From the NCBI GenBank assembly GCA_024305405.1, contig JAKNDB010000107.1:3766501-3830500 (forward strand): 64,000 bases of DNA. Direction: 5' to 3'. The DNA comes from Dirofilaria immitis. Taxonomy: Eukaryota; Nematoda; Chromadorea; Rhabditida; Onchocercidae. Positions 26,101-39,124 of the stretch are shown piece after piece. The notes below the pieces were generated by a model. That model saw only the letters and a program-made list of their open reading frames with translations, did no database searches and was not told the DNA's origin. Position 1 is the first letter of the stretch. The number at the start of each line of letters is the position of its first letter. The position numbers and the translations under genes were made by a program.

Positions 26101-29100
26101 ACAGCTAGTTTTTTGGATCTTTATTGAGTTATCACTCATTTTCTATCATATTATTCCTATTTCTGAGACTGAATCAGGCTAGGATGATATTCAAATCAGT
26201 ATTTAGATGCTATTTTATCCGAAAAATATTTCACTTTGAATATTTTGTTTTCTATTTTAATTTCATTAATTTACTTTAATTTCATACAAAATCCAGACAG
26301 AAACCAGGATGATAATCAAGAAAACGAGAGAATAAAAATGAACAAATTTAATTCGGTAGCATTCTGAAAACATGAAATTTCATTCTTTTTTATTACTTTC
26401 AGGTAAATATTACGATCTGCTAAGTGAGGATGCTTAGAATTGCTGCTGCAATCAGAAAAAATGCGATTTTTTCTTTTTTTTAATTAACTTAAGTAAATGT
26501 TAGAATTTAAATAAATAAATGTTATGTTTAACAATTTTTGCTTTTTTCAAACTATTGTTTTCCAATGTTTATTAATTGTTTGCCTCTTCATTTTCTAAAC
26601 TACTTTTTATTATATTCGTGTCAAGCTTAAGAATTCTCAAAAGACACATTTTTTTCAATGAGCGAAAACTCGAAGGATGAGGGAGGATGCGGAAGATTAG
26701 CAGCAAAATATATTATTTGACGTTTTTTGCTTGGATTAGAAAAAGTCCAGCGATTTCTTTTTTTTAATTAATTTCAGTAAATAGTGTTCAAATAATCAAT
26801 TTATATATTTGGTTATTTTTTTCTTATTGTTTATTTTCTCTTTCTTATTGATTTTTTTGCGAAATTAATTGTAACAAAGAAATTTTAACGAAATGCTTTT
26901 TTTCGTAACTTTCCTGGATTTCTTGAAATCTGAGATCAATTATTCAAACAATATGAATTGAGTCAACTGAAAAGAACAGGAGAATTTATTTTTCTCTATT
27001 ATTGTTTTTTATTTTTATTCTTGTTTATTTGTTGAATATAAGATTGATGTTGTACTAATAAAGTTTTTTATAGTTTTTACAAATTAAAGTATAAATTATT
27101 ACAAATTATGAATTATTTACGACCGAGAAAATGTAAGCGCAAGTTTCGGAAGCGTTGTTTTATTTTGGTGCTTTACTTTAATATGGAAAATCTCACATGA
27201 AATAACCAAAGTATATTTCGTGTAATAATTTCAAAACAAAAATGTCAGGTAAGCAAAAAATGAAAAAAAAGATGATACGATGGATGACAGCTGTAGTTCG
27301 GGAGAAAATTGTTAAGCTGAGCCTACATGAGGAAAACGAAAGAGAGGATTCTTGGAAGGGATAAATATTTTAAACACTTCAAATCAACATTTCGATCTTT
27401 CTATTTTCGCAGTATCTCTTTTTCTGAAAAAGCTTTTTACAATTTGTTTCTTTAGCTTTTGCTGTTCGTCTTAATAAATATTTTCGTTTTCTTAAATTTT
27501 TTGAAATAAATATCTGATTACTTTGCACGGCGCAACGACTGATATATATCTATAAAATATATGAAAATTTTTTAAATAATTTTGAAACATTAAATTTTTT
27601 TGAAATGATACTAAAAATAAGATAAATTCGAAACATAGAATATTTGGAAGATAATTTTTTTCCTTTTTGTTTGAATAGAATAGTTCCATCTTCAACGTTA
27701 CTAACTAATAATTTTGGCAAGGTTCAAAGTTCAATATATTTTACAACTTGACATTTAATGATATTTTGGCAAGGTTCAAAATTCAATATATTTTACAACT
27801 TGACATTTAATGATTTTTTCATCTGTATTCATGACTAACATAATATATCAATATTTCGTATATTTAAAAATTGAAATTCATATAATTATTGTTAATTGCA
27901 ATAGCTAAATGAATTGTTAAATTGAAAACGAATCGAAAGAAAATTCTCTTACTGATTCATTTTATTGATTAAATTTAAAAATTTTATTTGCATTAAATTT
28001 GTGTCTTATCTTAGTTTTTAAACTTTTTTAAAAAATTCGTGCGATATACTTTAGCGTATTATAAGTTAGCATTAGCTGCTAAGCGACAAATAAATTTAAA
28101 AAAATGAAAATTAAGCCAAAATTATATACTACAGTAAATAATTCATAATAGTATAAAATGCCTGTGAATTTGAATGAAATTATAGTTATATATATATCGT
28201 AGGAAAATTAAGCGATATAATTCGCAGAAAACAAGCCGATATATCCCGGAGGAACATTCCATAAGCTCCGACTTTCATTATTGGGAACAAAAAATAATTA
28301 ATTTTGGAATAGCAGAGTTTTTGTAAAGTAACTAATGTTGTATGATATAGGAAATAGCGATAAAATATAAATGGAGCAAATATTTTTCGAGAAATTATTG
28401 TCATTTTTGTTTTTAATTCATCATATAACTTCAATATCTAATTTTACTTTTTTTCTCGAGAACATTTATTCCTTTTTCTTGTTTTTTTTTAGATATCATT
28501 ATTTTAAAGTTCAATTTATCCTCACTCATTTTTGTCAAGAGAGAAATTGTTTTTCTCGAAAACATTGTGTATTTCTTTTTTATTTTTTGAGGCAACAAAA
28601 TTTTCTGATCAATAATATCATATTACTAACATTATTAAACAAATTATTGATAATAAAATTGAAATTTGATATTTTAATTTATCTTATTGATTCATTTATT
28701 TCTTTTTCTTTTTAATATAACATTTTAAGCGAGTTTTTTCAACCTAAAGAAAAAATGATGAAAAATTTTTTAAAAATTTGCATATTATTAGATGGATAAA
28801 GTAATACATACATACAGCTCATAAATCATTTTATAATCATAAATGAGATTTTTTATAATAAAAGTAATCATTTCAACTGATAATTTTGAGAAATTTTTTT
28901 AATCAAAGAGAAAAAAAACGAAAATCTTTTTTCCCATAGTTCTATTTTAAACAGAAGAATAAATAATTTTATTTTACTTTATGAATGCAACATAAACATA
29001 TTTCTATTTTCATATATCATTCATTTGTTTTATAATTATATTTATATATTGTAATTTTAAAATTGAAATAAATTTTGAATAATTACTTCATTTATTTCAA

Positions 29101-30581
29101 ACTTTTTTGTGGGATAAATATTACGGAAAAAAATGTTAATTTCTATCATTATTATTTCAATGACATATCACTTAAACCATTTTCTTCATTAAATTATTGT
29201 GATAATTAATTAGTAATGATACGTAAGTTATATTCATAAGCCCTAACAAAATAAACGAACTCTCTGAATAATCATTAATAACACATACGTTAAACACATA
29301 TATATCTTTCATATCAGTAACTGATAAGCACAGCATATTATTGAATTATAAACAAATTTATAGTTGTCTGAATAATCGGTTAATGAAAATAGTGAGAGGT
29401 AATTTTTTTCCGCAAATAATTATTATGAACAATCATGATACGTCATATGACATATTACTAATGGCACATAAGTACTGAATATATCAATTGTAAACAAACA
29501 ATTATATTTATTTAATTAATAATATAGGTATTAAAATTAATAAAAAATAAATTGAATCTATAAGTGATCATTTGATCAAATAGTTGATGACATTTAAAAA
29601 GCTTCAGGTATATTCACTGCTTACTAATGTTAACAAATTTACAAACAGTTTAACGTTGATTACGATTTATAGTAATTAAATTGACGGTCTAATGTATTGA
29701 TTTGATAGAGCGATATTTTTGATAATTAATATATTATAAATAATTTCTCGAATAATTTTTATTTTCATTTCTTTTATTGAAATCAATAGTTTTTTTTTTC
29801 AAAAAGAGAAAAATTGTCCTCACACATAGTTTAAGTTCTTAAAGGAAAAAATTTCTGGGATGAGTCGAAATTCAGCAATTAAAAGATCGAAGTAACTGAT
29901 ATGCTAATTCATGTTTATCATGTATTATCAATCAAATTTATCCAGAATAACATTGAAACAATTGTTATCAATAATAAGGTGTAAATTTATTTGCATAAAA
30001 ATAATTTATGAAACGAAAAATTAAAAATTCATATAATCTTTATCAAATTAATAAATAAAATTATAATTTATGCAATCTTTTGTGCAACGAGCAAATTCAA
30101 TTTATTAAATTTAATATTTATTAATTAATTGCTAAATATGGTGCAAAATGAATTAATTAAAAATGCAGTAATTTGACAAAAGCAAACTTTTTTCTAATTT
30201 TATAATCTGATAATCTGATTCATAGAATGATTAAGCGGAAGTAATCCTTGTATTATTGTAAAATTGGAAAAAAGTTTTGTATCATTATCATTATTATATA
30301 TCGTATTATCGTATCGTAATCGTATTATTATTATTATTATCGTATTATTGTTTCTTCATTATTTGATTATTATTATTATTTGATTGTCATTTTTCTGTAT
30401 ATTGAATGTCATTTATTTTTAAAATTTATAAAGTTTTTTTATTTAATTATAATTTTTCTGCTATTAAATAAATCAAACAATCTTATTAATATATTTATAA
30501 TAATCAAATAATCATAATAATTTGATTATTGCAATTTTTGCTTAATTTAAATATATATTTTTAGAATAAATTAAAATAACA
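26101..30581. other. Very AT-rich gene desert
   Basis: Apart from possible last exons of the preceding gene (about 26298-26436), no coding signal is seen. It holds a 52-bp tandem duplication (27711-27814) and degenerate ATT-rich microsatellite at about 30270-30370. Open frames such as 28371-28715 are Phe/Leu-rich reads of T-rich DNA and are not supported. Confidence 0.6.
27711..27814. repeat. Two tandem copies of a 52-bp unit
   Basis: ATTTTGGCAAGGTTCAAA at 27711 recurs at 27763. The copies differ at about one base. Noncoding. Confidence 0.92.
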
Positions 30582-33500
30582 ATGATATGGCAATTAATTC
30601 AAATATTTCTTATCATTTCAATATTTATAATAACTCATGGACAAGCAAACGGTGTGCATCAATCTATTGATCCAACAAATCAAGGTAGATATTGATAAAG
30701 TATGAATTATTTAATATCAAATTATTCGATGCATTAAAACATTTTCTTAACAGTATTTATGAGAAAATCAGTCCATTCTTTTCTCAAATATATTTCGCAT
30801 AAGTTTTCCATCTTTTTATTACCTATACGATTCAACTATTTAACAAAGTTTAGAAAGAATACAATAATTTAGACGATCATTGAATGGTTATTGTTTAATG
30901 TGATAAAGATGATAATAATTTGTCTCATAATATAATTAAATAATTAAATATAATGAAACCTATAATTTATCGTTATAAGAATTGGTTAGGATGAAAAGGA
31001 AAGTTATAGAATTGGCCCTTCTCGATTGGTCATCTGGTATTCGAATATTTTATTGTACTGATGCATCGTTGGAAATTCTCGTGGAACCATTTAAACGAGC
31101 ATTGACACAATCATTGAATAAATTTTGCAAAAATGCTACTGCATGTCGTCTTGCTAAATCGTTTGTTTTTTAATTTTTCTTTTTAAAATTTGAAATTTTG
31201 TACTATACTATATTTGATATTAATTAAATTTTATACTATACTATATTTGATGTTAAGTAAATTTTATACTATACTATATTTGATATTAACAAAATTATTT
31301 TATATTTGTTAGAAAATATAATTAAAATAATAATTTAATTATATTTGTATGAAACTAAAATTTATCAATGGGAATTCATTTTTTAAATAATCTATTACAT
31401 CTTTTGATTCTTTTATTGCTTAAAGTTGAAAAATTGATTTTTAATAAAGGCAAATAGTAAATTTTTAAAAGAAAAAATAAAAATAAAAAGCAAAAATTAA
31501 ATTTGAAAGAATAAAAATTGGAAATGGAAGATTCAATAAAAATTCAATAATTTCTTACTAAATCGAATAGGAAAGATAGCTTAACATTCGTCGTATATTA
31601 TTAATAGAAAAAGAAATGAATTATTAAAAACTGAATGAAACAAAAATTGAAATTAAAAATTTTATGAAAATTTGGGCTATAAGAGCGAGTTGGCATTTAA
31701 ATTTTTCTATAAAGTATTTAAAAAGAAAAGAGAGTGATTCGCACATTTCTCTAACTAACTATTTTAAAAACCCACTGACCGTACTATGCACTTATTTCAT
31801 TTCTATCTTCAAACACGATAACTGTGATGGAAGTGATGAGAAGCCTAATCCATTCGCAGAGTTCCCAACTGACGAATATGCTAAGGGTGTGCGTGCATTG
31901 CCGCTTGCTACCGAGTACTTCGGAGTTTTTGCGGAAGACCCGGGAATTCGCTGAGGGAGCAAAAGATGAACCCAAGGCTCTGATCCTCCTTATCGCTTTT
32001 TGTCCTCAGAGTTCAGTTTATGCAATCCTAGCGAGTTTGGATGTTGTTGAAATAAGAGGCGATTGTTGTTTGAGTGGATTTGTTGAAACTGCACTGTGTA
32101 ATATTAGGTTTTGTCAACGGCCGATACTACTGAGATGGGAGAAAAAATTATTTGTCGTATAATATTAATACGGTACAGAATATCATTTAAACCGGATTAC
32201 ATTGGTGGAGTTAACATGCAATAGGTTTATTTATTCTATTCCTAGTCAATTTGGTATATTCAATTCTGATATTAAATAATATTGATAATAAAAATTACTA
32301 ATTACATATTGATAATAACGATGATAATCATTATTTGTAAATGAATTTGCCAAAATTTCATCATCGTTTAACAGAATTTATCTTATCATCAACATTATGA
32401 TAAGCCGAAAAAATCTATCGTGATATTAATATAATATAGAATATCGTTTAAATCGGATTACGTTGTTTTGCTTGATGGATATCCAAAAGTCCATTATGGT
32501 GCTGTGCAATTTCGATTTGTTATTGTTTTACCACCGAACGCAGTACCATTGGATTATTTACGAAAACCATTCCTTACAAGAGAAATTCTTTCAAGTAATT
32601 TTTCTTTTTTGAAATATCCGATTCTTCTAGAAAAATTGGAATTTAATAAATCGCAGTTATAATATTTTTATGCATAGTTTTTTTTCTTTACATTCATTGT
32701 TCGCTATGATATATCACATTTAAAATTAATTTTCGATTTTTAAGTTAATTTACAAAAATAGATTTTCTGAATGCATCAATCAAAGAATTTGAACGAAGAT
32801 TTGGCTGGAAAGTAAGCAGCTACGAACGATTCCCAAGATTTGACCCAATAACAGAATTTATGAATGTAGCTCTGATTCCTATTGGATTCATCCTTCTTAT
32901 ATTAATGCTTCTACTTGCTTATTGGTCTTCTACAATTAGGTAAATTAAATTTAAAATATTTCATTTCAAGTCGGCGGTTATATTTTGCTATTAAATTTCA
33001 TAATTTTAAAGCATCTCACTACTAAATTTTAATTAAAATTTTTAAGTTAAACTTTTACACTGTCATTCTTATTCAATCTCTAATCTTAATTACTATAAAA
33101 CGTTATTAAAATAAATGAATTTACAGTCGCTCAGATGCTAGTAACGAAGAATGGTTTGTTATTGGAACAACCGGTGGTAAAAGTACTGCTATGAAGTAAA
33201 TTTTGTTAAAAATTTAATGATAACCATAGACCCAATAATTAGTTTTGATGAAAGATTTGAAGATTCAGCAAAATTCTCAAGACAGTACATATTTTTGTTT
33301 AATTCAAAACTCTCAAGCTTTATTATTATCATTGCAAATGATTTTTTTCGAACTGTTTTCAAATTTTCTCATAAAATTGTAGAAGAACGTTAGAAATTAT
33401 TGAAGAACAAAAATATACTGAAACGAATGATGAGAAGGAATTTTGTCGTAATAATCTTCCGAAGTTTTCAATTCAATCAGTTTCGAAACATCAGAAATGG

Positions 33501-34537
33501 AAAAACATGAATCAGATAAAGATACTGCAACATTTACGAAAGAAATTGCTGAACCAAACAATAGGAAGTACTGATTCAAATGATTTTAAATAAGATTTGC
33601 CGATAATCAAATTATGCTGCATATTAAACTTGTTTCACAAATCATTCTTACTGTTTGCTCCAATTCTAAATTTTAGATAAAATTGATATATGTAGCATCA
33701 TGCATGGAACATATCACGTATATATGATATATAAAAAACGCAAAAAAATTATTCATTCCATGTAAATAATATATTTATTGAATTAATCAAATAAAATATT
33801 CTCAAATTTATGGATGAAATGAAAAGAAAAATGAAATTTTTATTTCAAAGATTTATAAAATAATTTTTCTGACTAACTAATTAAATCTATTTAGTGAATA
33901 AATAATTGATTTTAGACTATCGATGGAGCAATCACCATTACATCTCTCAATAATACGATCAGAAAGTACATCAACAATAGGTTCAGCTTTCAAAAATGTC
34001 GGGTAAGTTTGCGGTGGTTAAATCTTTTTACAGAGTTATTTTTGCATTTATAACTTAAATATTATTTTTCAAATAATATTGAAAGTTTGAAATATCATAA
34101 CTGTCCAGACATTCTGCATAATGCGTCTGCTACTAATTCTCGAACCATATATAAAGACCTATCACAGGAGACTTATTTGATTACGATTTGTTAATCAGTT
34201 AGTGTTTAGATTATCGGTGAAGCAGCAGTATGATACTAGATTAGAAGCGAAACTAACGATATCAACTATACTCCTTCAAAATACATCTTTTAAAGCAATC
34301 ATCTTGATTTTTTCGCTCTTATAAATTTTTTACAGTATCCGTTTTCTTGCTATTTTTTAAATATATCATGCACATAGATTCAGCTTCTACGAACCATAAT
34401 ATAAGTGAGTTTATAGCGGGAGACGAGTATCGCGTCGATTAAGTTCCATAGAAGATGGTAATTTTATTATCAAGCGACATCGTAAAAGCGAATTCCTTCA
34501 AGAACAAAGCGATTTACGCAACGACAATTTAAATTGA
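30582..34537 (+). CDS. Unrecognised type I single-pass membrane protein
   Basis: Exons supported: 30582-30684, 30990-31164, 32440-32594, 32762-32939, 33127-33195, 33383-33567, 33916-34002, 34417-34537. TATTTTTAG lies about 17 nt before the ATG (SL acceptor). Exon 1 is a signal peptide (MIWQLIQIFLIISIFIITHG). Exons 2-4 give an ectodomain with three or more Cys (FYCTDASLEILVEPF, KFCKNATACRL, VQFRFVIVLPPNAVPL, FERRFGW). Exon 4 ends with a membrane helix VALIPIGFILLILMLLLAYW. The cytoplasmic tail is Ser/Arg/Glu-rich and ends QSDLRNDNLN. Phases of exons 3 to 8 agree after adding one T at 33481-33483. The joints 1/2 and 2/3 are each off by one base. An alternative end is LSQETYLITIC at about 34190. 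The ectodomain family is unknown to me. Confidence 0.7.
31201..31299. repeat. Three tandem copies of a 33-bp unit (intronic)
   Basis: TACTATACTATATTTGAT starts at 31201, 31234 and 31267, inside the intron after exon 2 of the membrane-protein gene. The copies differ by one or two bases. Confidence 0.92.
31817..32110. other. GC-richer island of unknown origin inside an intron
   Basis: About 290 bp have clearly more G+C than the flanks (roughly even base use, against about 25% GC around). Two + frames are open over it. One contains NCDGSDEKPNPFAEF and ALPLATEYFGVFAEDPG, and the other contains REFAEGAKDEPKALILLIAF. The two join at GACCCGGGAATTCGC if one base is off, so it may be one broken coding segment. 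I do not recognise the protein. It could be an alternative exon, an old insertion, or transferred DNA. Confidence 0.5.
32157..32466. repeat. Diverged direct repeat spanning a 3' splice site
   Basis: 32157-32205 and 32418-32466 are similar: ATATTAATACGGTACAGAAT then ATCATTTAAACCGGATTAC, versus ATATTAATATAATATAGAAT then ATCGTTTAAATCGGATTAC. The second copy is the acceptor and start of exon 3 of the membrane-protein gene. The first keeps an even better TACAG acceptor but loses the downstream reading frame. Confidence 0.75.
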
Positions 34538-35087
34538 CAAGTATGGCGTTAAGTGGATTCGGGCATTCTCGAAAATACTGAAAATTTGACATTTTCAGCA
34601 ATCAGTGATGATAGAATAAAGTTGCTATTATTTGATACCCGTTGAAGAAATTTCAAAATAATCTTACATATCTAGTCAATAAATAGTGATATATATATAT
34701 TGGCTTACGCTTCAGGTACATATATTGTGCCAATGTTATGGTATTAGCATTTATACATCAATGTTTTGTCCAAAGTTAAATTTCGAAAGTTAGCTTCATT
34801 TTTAGGATTTTAATGAGAATGAATATTCTGCAAATTCTATATCAATTTATTTCAATACTTCAAATTCCATGTCAAGCATTACAATCGTGATTAAATTTGA
34901 TACAATCAAACTTATAGAATCTACAAAAAAAAACAACTAGCAATCAGAAAAACCCTGATCAATCACAATGGGAATTAGGAAAAAAGCAGAAATGGAAGCC
35001 AAACTAAATAAATATTCTGTAGAAATGACTCATAGGTGTTATCAGTAAATTATGCTCATGTGCGCAATGTATTCGATTGATCACCCA
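34538..35087. other. Short intergenic gap between convergent genes
   Basis: It lies between the 3' ends of the membrane-protein gene (+) and adenylate kinase (-). It should hold both 3' UTRs. No other coding signal was seen. Confidence 0.6.
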
Positions 35088-37427
35088 TTAAGCTACAGCC
35101 TTATCGAGATGTCCTTGAACAACTTCGAAAATTTCGTCCACTGTTCCCTCAGATGGAATCTACAAAATAAAAGTGCTGTACATTTATATTTTCGGAGCTT
35201 TTTTTCTCAAACGAGAAATGTATTCATGTCTGAAATGGTTTCAAATATTTAATTTATGATGCCTTTTTCAACATTAATGCCACATTATCCATTCTTAGAT
35301 TTTAATTCCTCTAACAATTTTTGGAAGATAGTATTAAATCTTGTTCGGTACTTTTATCAAAATGATTAGATCTTTAGAAGATAGAAAAGTAAGAACAAAA
35401 AGATATAGGCAAAAAGGAAAAAGTTATAGAGAAATTAGAGAAAATTAATTCTACCTAAAGTACTTTTTCGAAAAGAAAATTTTCAAACACTGAATTTTTT
35501 TGATCCAATGCCAATAAAACTTTGAAATTTGGATTAATGCATTTTTACATCATCGATTTTCAACAGATCAAAATATTATGCCATTGAAAACCTTACCTTT
35601 ACTAGCTTCCCGTGCTTTTCGTAGTAACCAATAACAGGAGCAGTTGCAGTTACATAGGTATGAAGTCGCTTCTTAATCGTATCAATGTTATCATCTATTC
35701 GTCCACTGCAGCAATAAAAGGGAAATTAGTCAGAAAAATATAGGACAAGCCATTATATCTCTCAATATTGACTTTTTGACTTTATTCAAAAAAAAATTAA
35801 GTAAAAAAGAACACCTTGTTTCCGCTCTATGTAAACAACGTTTAATTAAAGTATCTTCGCTGACATCGAAAAATAATACCAATTTAGCTGGTTGAATCTG
35901 AAATTAATATTTCAGATTAAAAATTTCAACATTGTAGAAGATTACACTTAGTCAGGTGAAAAATAAAAATAGTCATTTCTCGATAAATGTTAATATTATT
36001 TCCAATCTACGATCTCAGAGAACTGAAATATTTATAGAGATGTAAATTTTAATCATAAAGCATATTTCAGGCAAACTGATAAAACATTGAATATTGTCAA
36101 CTATAAAATATTTTCAGACATGCAGAATTTATTTGCAGCAACAATCGAATTTTCTCTTCATAGAGACATTTTATCTTTAATTTTTTCAAAAATTTGCCAA
36201 TATAACTTCCATTATTGCAAAAGCAAATTACTAACTTCATCTTCGAATTGTTCGCCTTGTTTTACTTCTCGCGGATAACCATCGATCAAGAAACCTTTGG
36301 AACCTTTTGCTATCGCTTGAAGCATAGCTTCTTTAACCAAATCTAGCACGACCTCCTGTAAAAAAGGTTACAAGGATGCCAATAATATCTCCTTGTTTAA
36401 AGTTTATTTTTATAAAACAGCAAGAATAGACGTCGTTAACAAAATAAAACAATAAAAAGTTAACATTTGATATGATGGAATTTCATTACGTTGAAGTAAT
36501 TAGGAGAAATTTAATATTTTTTATTTCTCCTCAAGTACTATAAAATTAAAAGGGAAACTGAAGTAGTGTTTCAAAACTCCAAACAATCTCACAAAATGAA
36601 AAAATATTCACTAATGGAACAAGTTGTCCATTTTCCATCAGTTTATTGAGTTCTGATCCACGTGGCGATCCAGATTTCACTTCAGCACGTAGCAAATCAC
36701 CTGAGCTAAGATGTGTTAAGCCATATTTTGCTACAATCTTATCACATTGTGTTCCTTTGCCTGATCCAGGACCACCTAAAAAACAAAGAAAATTGTTATT
36801 TAAAAATAAAGCAAACATTTTAGGGATAATTAATAACCGAAGTATCATCATTAGTTAATTAAATTATCCGTAATTTATAAGATATATTCAAAAAACTGCA
36901 TGAGAGATATAATATCAATTGATTTATGATAATAACATAGATTAGATATATTTGTAAGTTAACAAAATAAAAGAATAAGAAATTAAAATTCGATTTGAAA
37001 TATTTGATAAAGTTTCATTATGCTTAAATAAGTTATTTGTATTTAGCAACATAATTAAGCACTCTAAAAGAATTATTATTTATTCGTTTATGAATTTAAT
37101 CGTTCAATAAGAAACAAATGTAGAACTTAAGTAAGTCAAATAACTTCGTATTGTTTTCTTTTTTTTCTCTTTCAAACTTCATTATAAGCATTTCTAACTT
37201 ACCAACGACAAAAAAATTGGAACATTAGCTTTTTTCAGCGGTGTAAGGTCAATCTTTTGCGTTCAATTGGGGCCTGAAAGGTCAAATAATATAGACAATA
37301 ATAATTACAATATTAAATTTAATTTTTGATAATTCTATTATTTTGAATTCAATTTAATGAAAATATTATTCACAGAATAGTTTACGTTATTAAAGAAAAA
37401 AGAAAGAAAGAAAGAATAACCAACCAT
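35088..37427 (-). CDS. AK1: Adenylate kinase isoenzyme 1 type (cytosolic)
   Basis: Catalyses ATP + AMP = 2 ADP in the cytosol. Exons in transcript order: 37427-37425 (ATG only), 37273-37203, 36775-36612, 36355-36236, 35897-35815, 35705-35597, 35159-35088. Motifs: P-loop [13 protein letters not shown] site [35 protein letters not shown], and SGRIDDN with the short lid typical of AK1. The end is LDKAVA. Exon 2 must gain two bases (A7 at 37210-37216 and T4 at 37255-37258) to give [17 protein letters not shown]. This also gives the splice phase needed for GGPG, and a total of about 207 residues. The one-codon first exon (ATG followed by GTTGGT) is inferred from phase. Confidence 0.93.
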
Positions 37428-37885
37428 TTAAACAGGTGTAATAACTGATTTGAAATCTTTTCACTGGATGATTTGAAAGAGTCAATTGTATCTTATGAAA
37501 TGCAGTAAAAGAGTTTGAATAGTGATTGAATGAGAACGAAAGAAATGCTCGAGAGTATAAGCAGGAAAATGTAGCAGTTTAGAGAATCAAGATGTAAACT
37601 TGCTTCACTTCACTTTTCGCACTTTTTGCAAGCTTATCTCGTTGTATTAACCTGTAAAATAGCATGCAGAAGGAATAAAAAAGAAAAGATACATTGTCGA
37701 GAACGTAAAAACGTTTAACATTAGTTAGAGTGAAGAAAAAGACGAAAATAAATGAATAAATATATTAAAATTTGTAAAATAAACTGCCTCAACATCTTGA
37801 GACATTTCATACAAAGTAGAAGAGACGAAAAGGGAATATTTTTGAAAAAAATATTGAAGAAAAAAGATATACATAAAAAAATAAT

Positions 37886-37941
37886 ATATAAAGAAAGAGT
37901 TGCAGAAATTATGATATAAAGAAAGAGTTGCAGAAATTATC
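37886..37941. repeat. Two exact tandem copies of a 28-bp unit
   Basis: ATATAAAGAAAGAGTTGCAG starts at 37886 and again at 37914. The copies are essentially identical, so the duplication is recent or an assembly artefact. Confidence 0.92.
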
Positions 37942-38391
37942 ACATTATCATTGTTACGATTGGATACCAGATAAGCTTATTATCATTATGAGCATCATTA
38001 CAACATCGTAACATTCATCCTGCAAATTCATATCAATTTACCCGCAACTGATATTAACTTAATCGATGTAAAATGGAATAATGATATTAATAAACTATTA
38101 ATCATATATTTACGAATAAAATCCAATCATCCATTTTCGAATATAATTTGTCACTTTGTTCTCGAGTCTCGAATAGATCTATTGCAACTAAAAAAATACA
38201 AGCGATTTCTGAAAGAGAAAGGTTGAAATGAAAAAGAAAATAATAGAAAAAACTATAAAATTTAGAAAAATTTGAAGAATAATATTTTTTTAATTATAAA
38301 TTATGCCTTTTATAATATGTCATAGCAATCTTCAATATATTACGAGAAAAATTATAAATATTATTCCAAATACAAACATATGTTTGGATAG

Positions 38392-38650
38392 AAATGAGAA
38401 GAGAGAGAGAGGAAAGGGAGAGAAAGAGAAAGAAAGAGAGAGGGAAGGAGATGTGAATAAACTCTTTGATCATGTTTTATCAAAAAAATCAGAACTGGTT
38501 AGATAATTATTATTTGCAAACGATTGCTGCCTAATTATGTCTATCTCCACTATGCAATTAAATTTTAAAGAGTCATTTAACATAGAGAGAAAGAGAGAGA
38601 GAGGGGAGAGGGAGGGAGAAAGAGCAAAGAGAGGAAAGAAAGAAAAAAAG
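38392..38650. repeat. Two GA-rich polypurine tracts
   Basis: Tracts at 38392-38451 and 38584-38650 are nearly all A and G on the + strand (GAGAGA, GGGAGAG, AAAGAGAA). They are 130 bp apart, between AK1 and the REEP gene. Mirror-symmetric purine runs can form triplexes, but no function is shown. Confidence 0.85.
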
Positions 38651-39124
38651 CAAAAAATTAGGAAATTTCATAATTTAGAAGAAAGAGTTTTTTCATAATT
38701 AAAAAAAATTAAGCATATTGTCAAAGAATGGTGAGGTGAATATTTTTCTTCATTGTGAAAAATTTTTGAAAAGAGCTTTTTTTTCTTCATCCGATAATTT
38801 ATAATATATAATGGATATTATTTGTAATTATTGATGCATCAGAGAGCATCAATATAATGATATATATATATATATGTTTCATGTTTAATAGTTTATCATA
38901 AAGTATAGTTAAAAAAAGATAAATTTATATTGCAATTGCAACTTTAATTTAATTTAAATTTATTTTAGAGATAAAAATCTAATTCGAAAATTTGAATATT
39001 TTTTTTTTTTAATAATACAAACACACATTTATATAATAAATAATCGATATGGATATCGAACTTTTAAAATGATATAAAAAGCATTTATTATAATAAGGAA
39101 AAATGATATAAATAAAATGATTGA

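Larger units (their letters stand above)
37428..39124. other. Intergenic region with purine-rich and tandem repeats
   Basis: No gene seen. It holds a 28-bp exact tandem pair (37886-37941) and two GA-rich tracts (38392-38451, 38584-38650). The + frame at 38303-38506 reads through a GA tract (RERGKGEKEKER) and is not supported. The left part likely carries the AK1 promoter. Confidence 0.6.

Noticed and set aside
28371..28715. 114-codon Phe/Leu-rich frame as a membrane protein
   Set aside because: Composition matches T-rich DNA; no start context, splice sites or similarity.
38303..38506. Plus-strand frame through a GA-rich tract
   Set aside because: Arg/Glu/Lys repeat is a direct read of the microsatellite.
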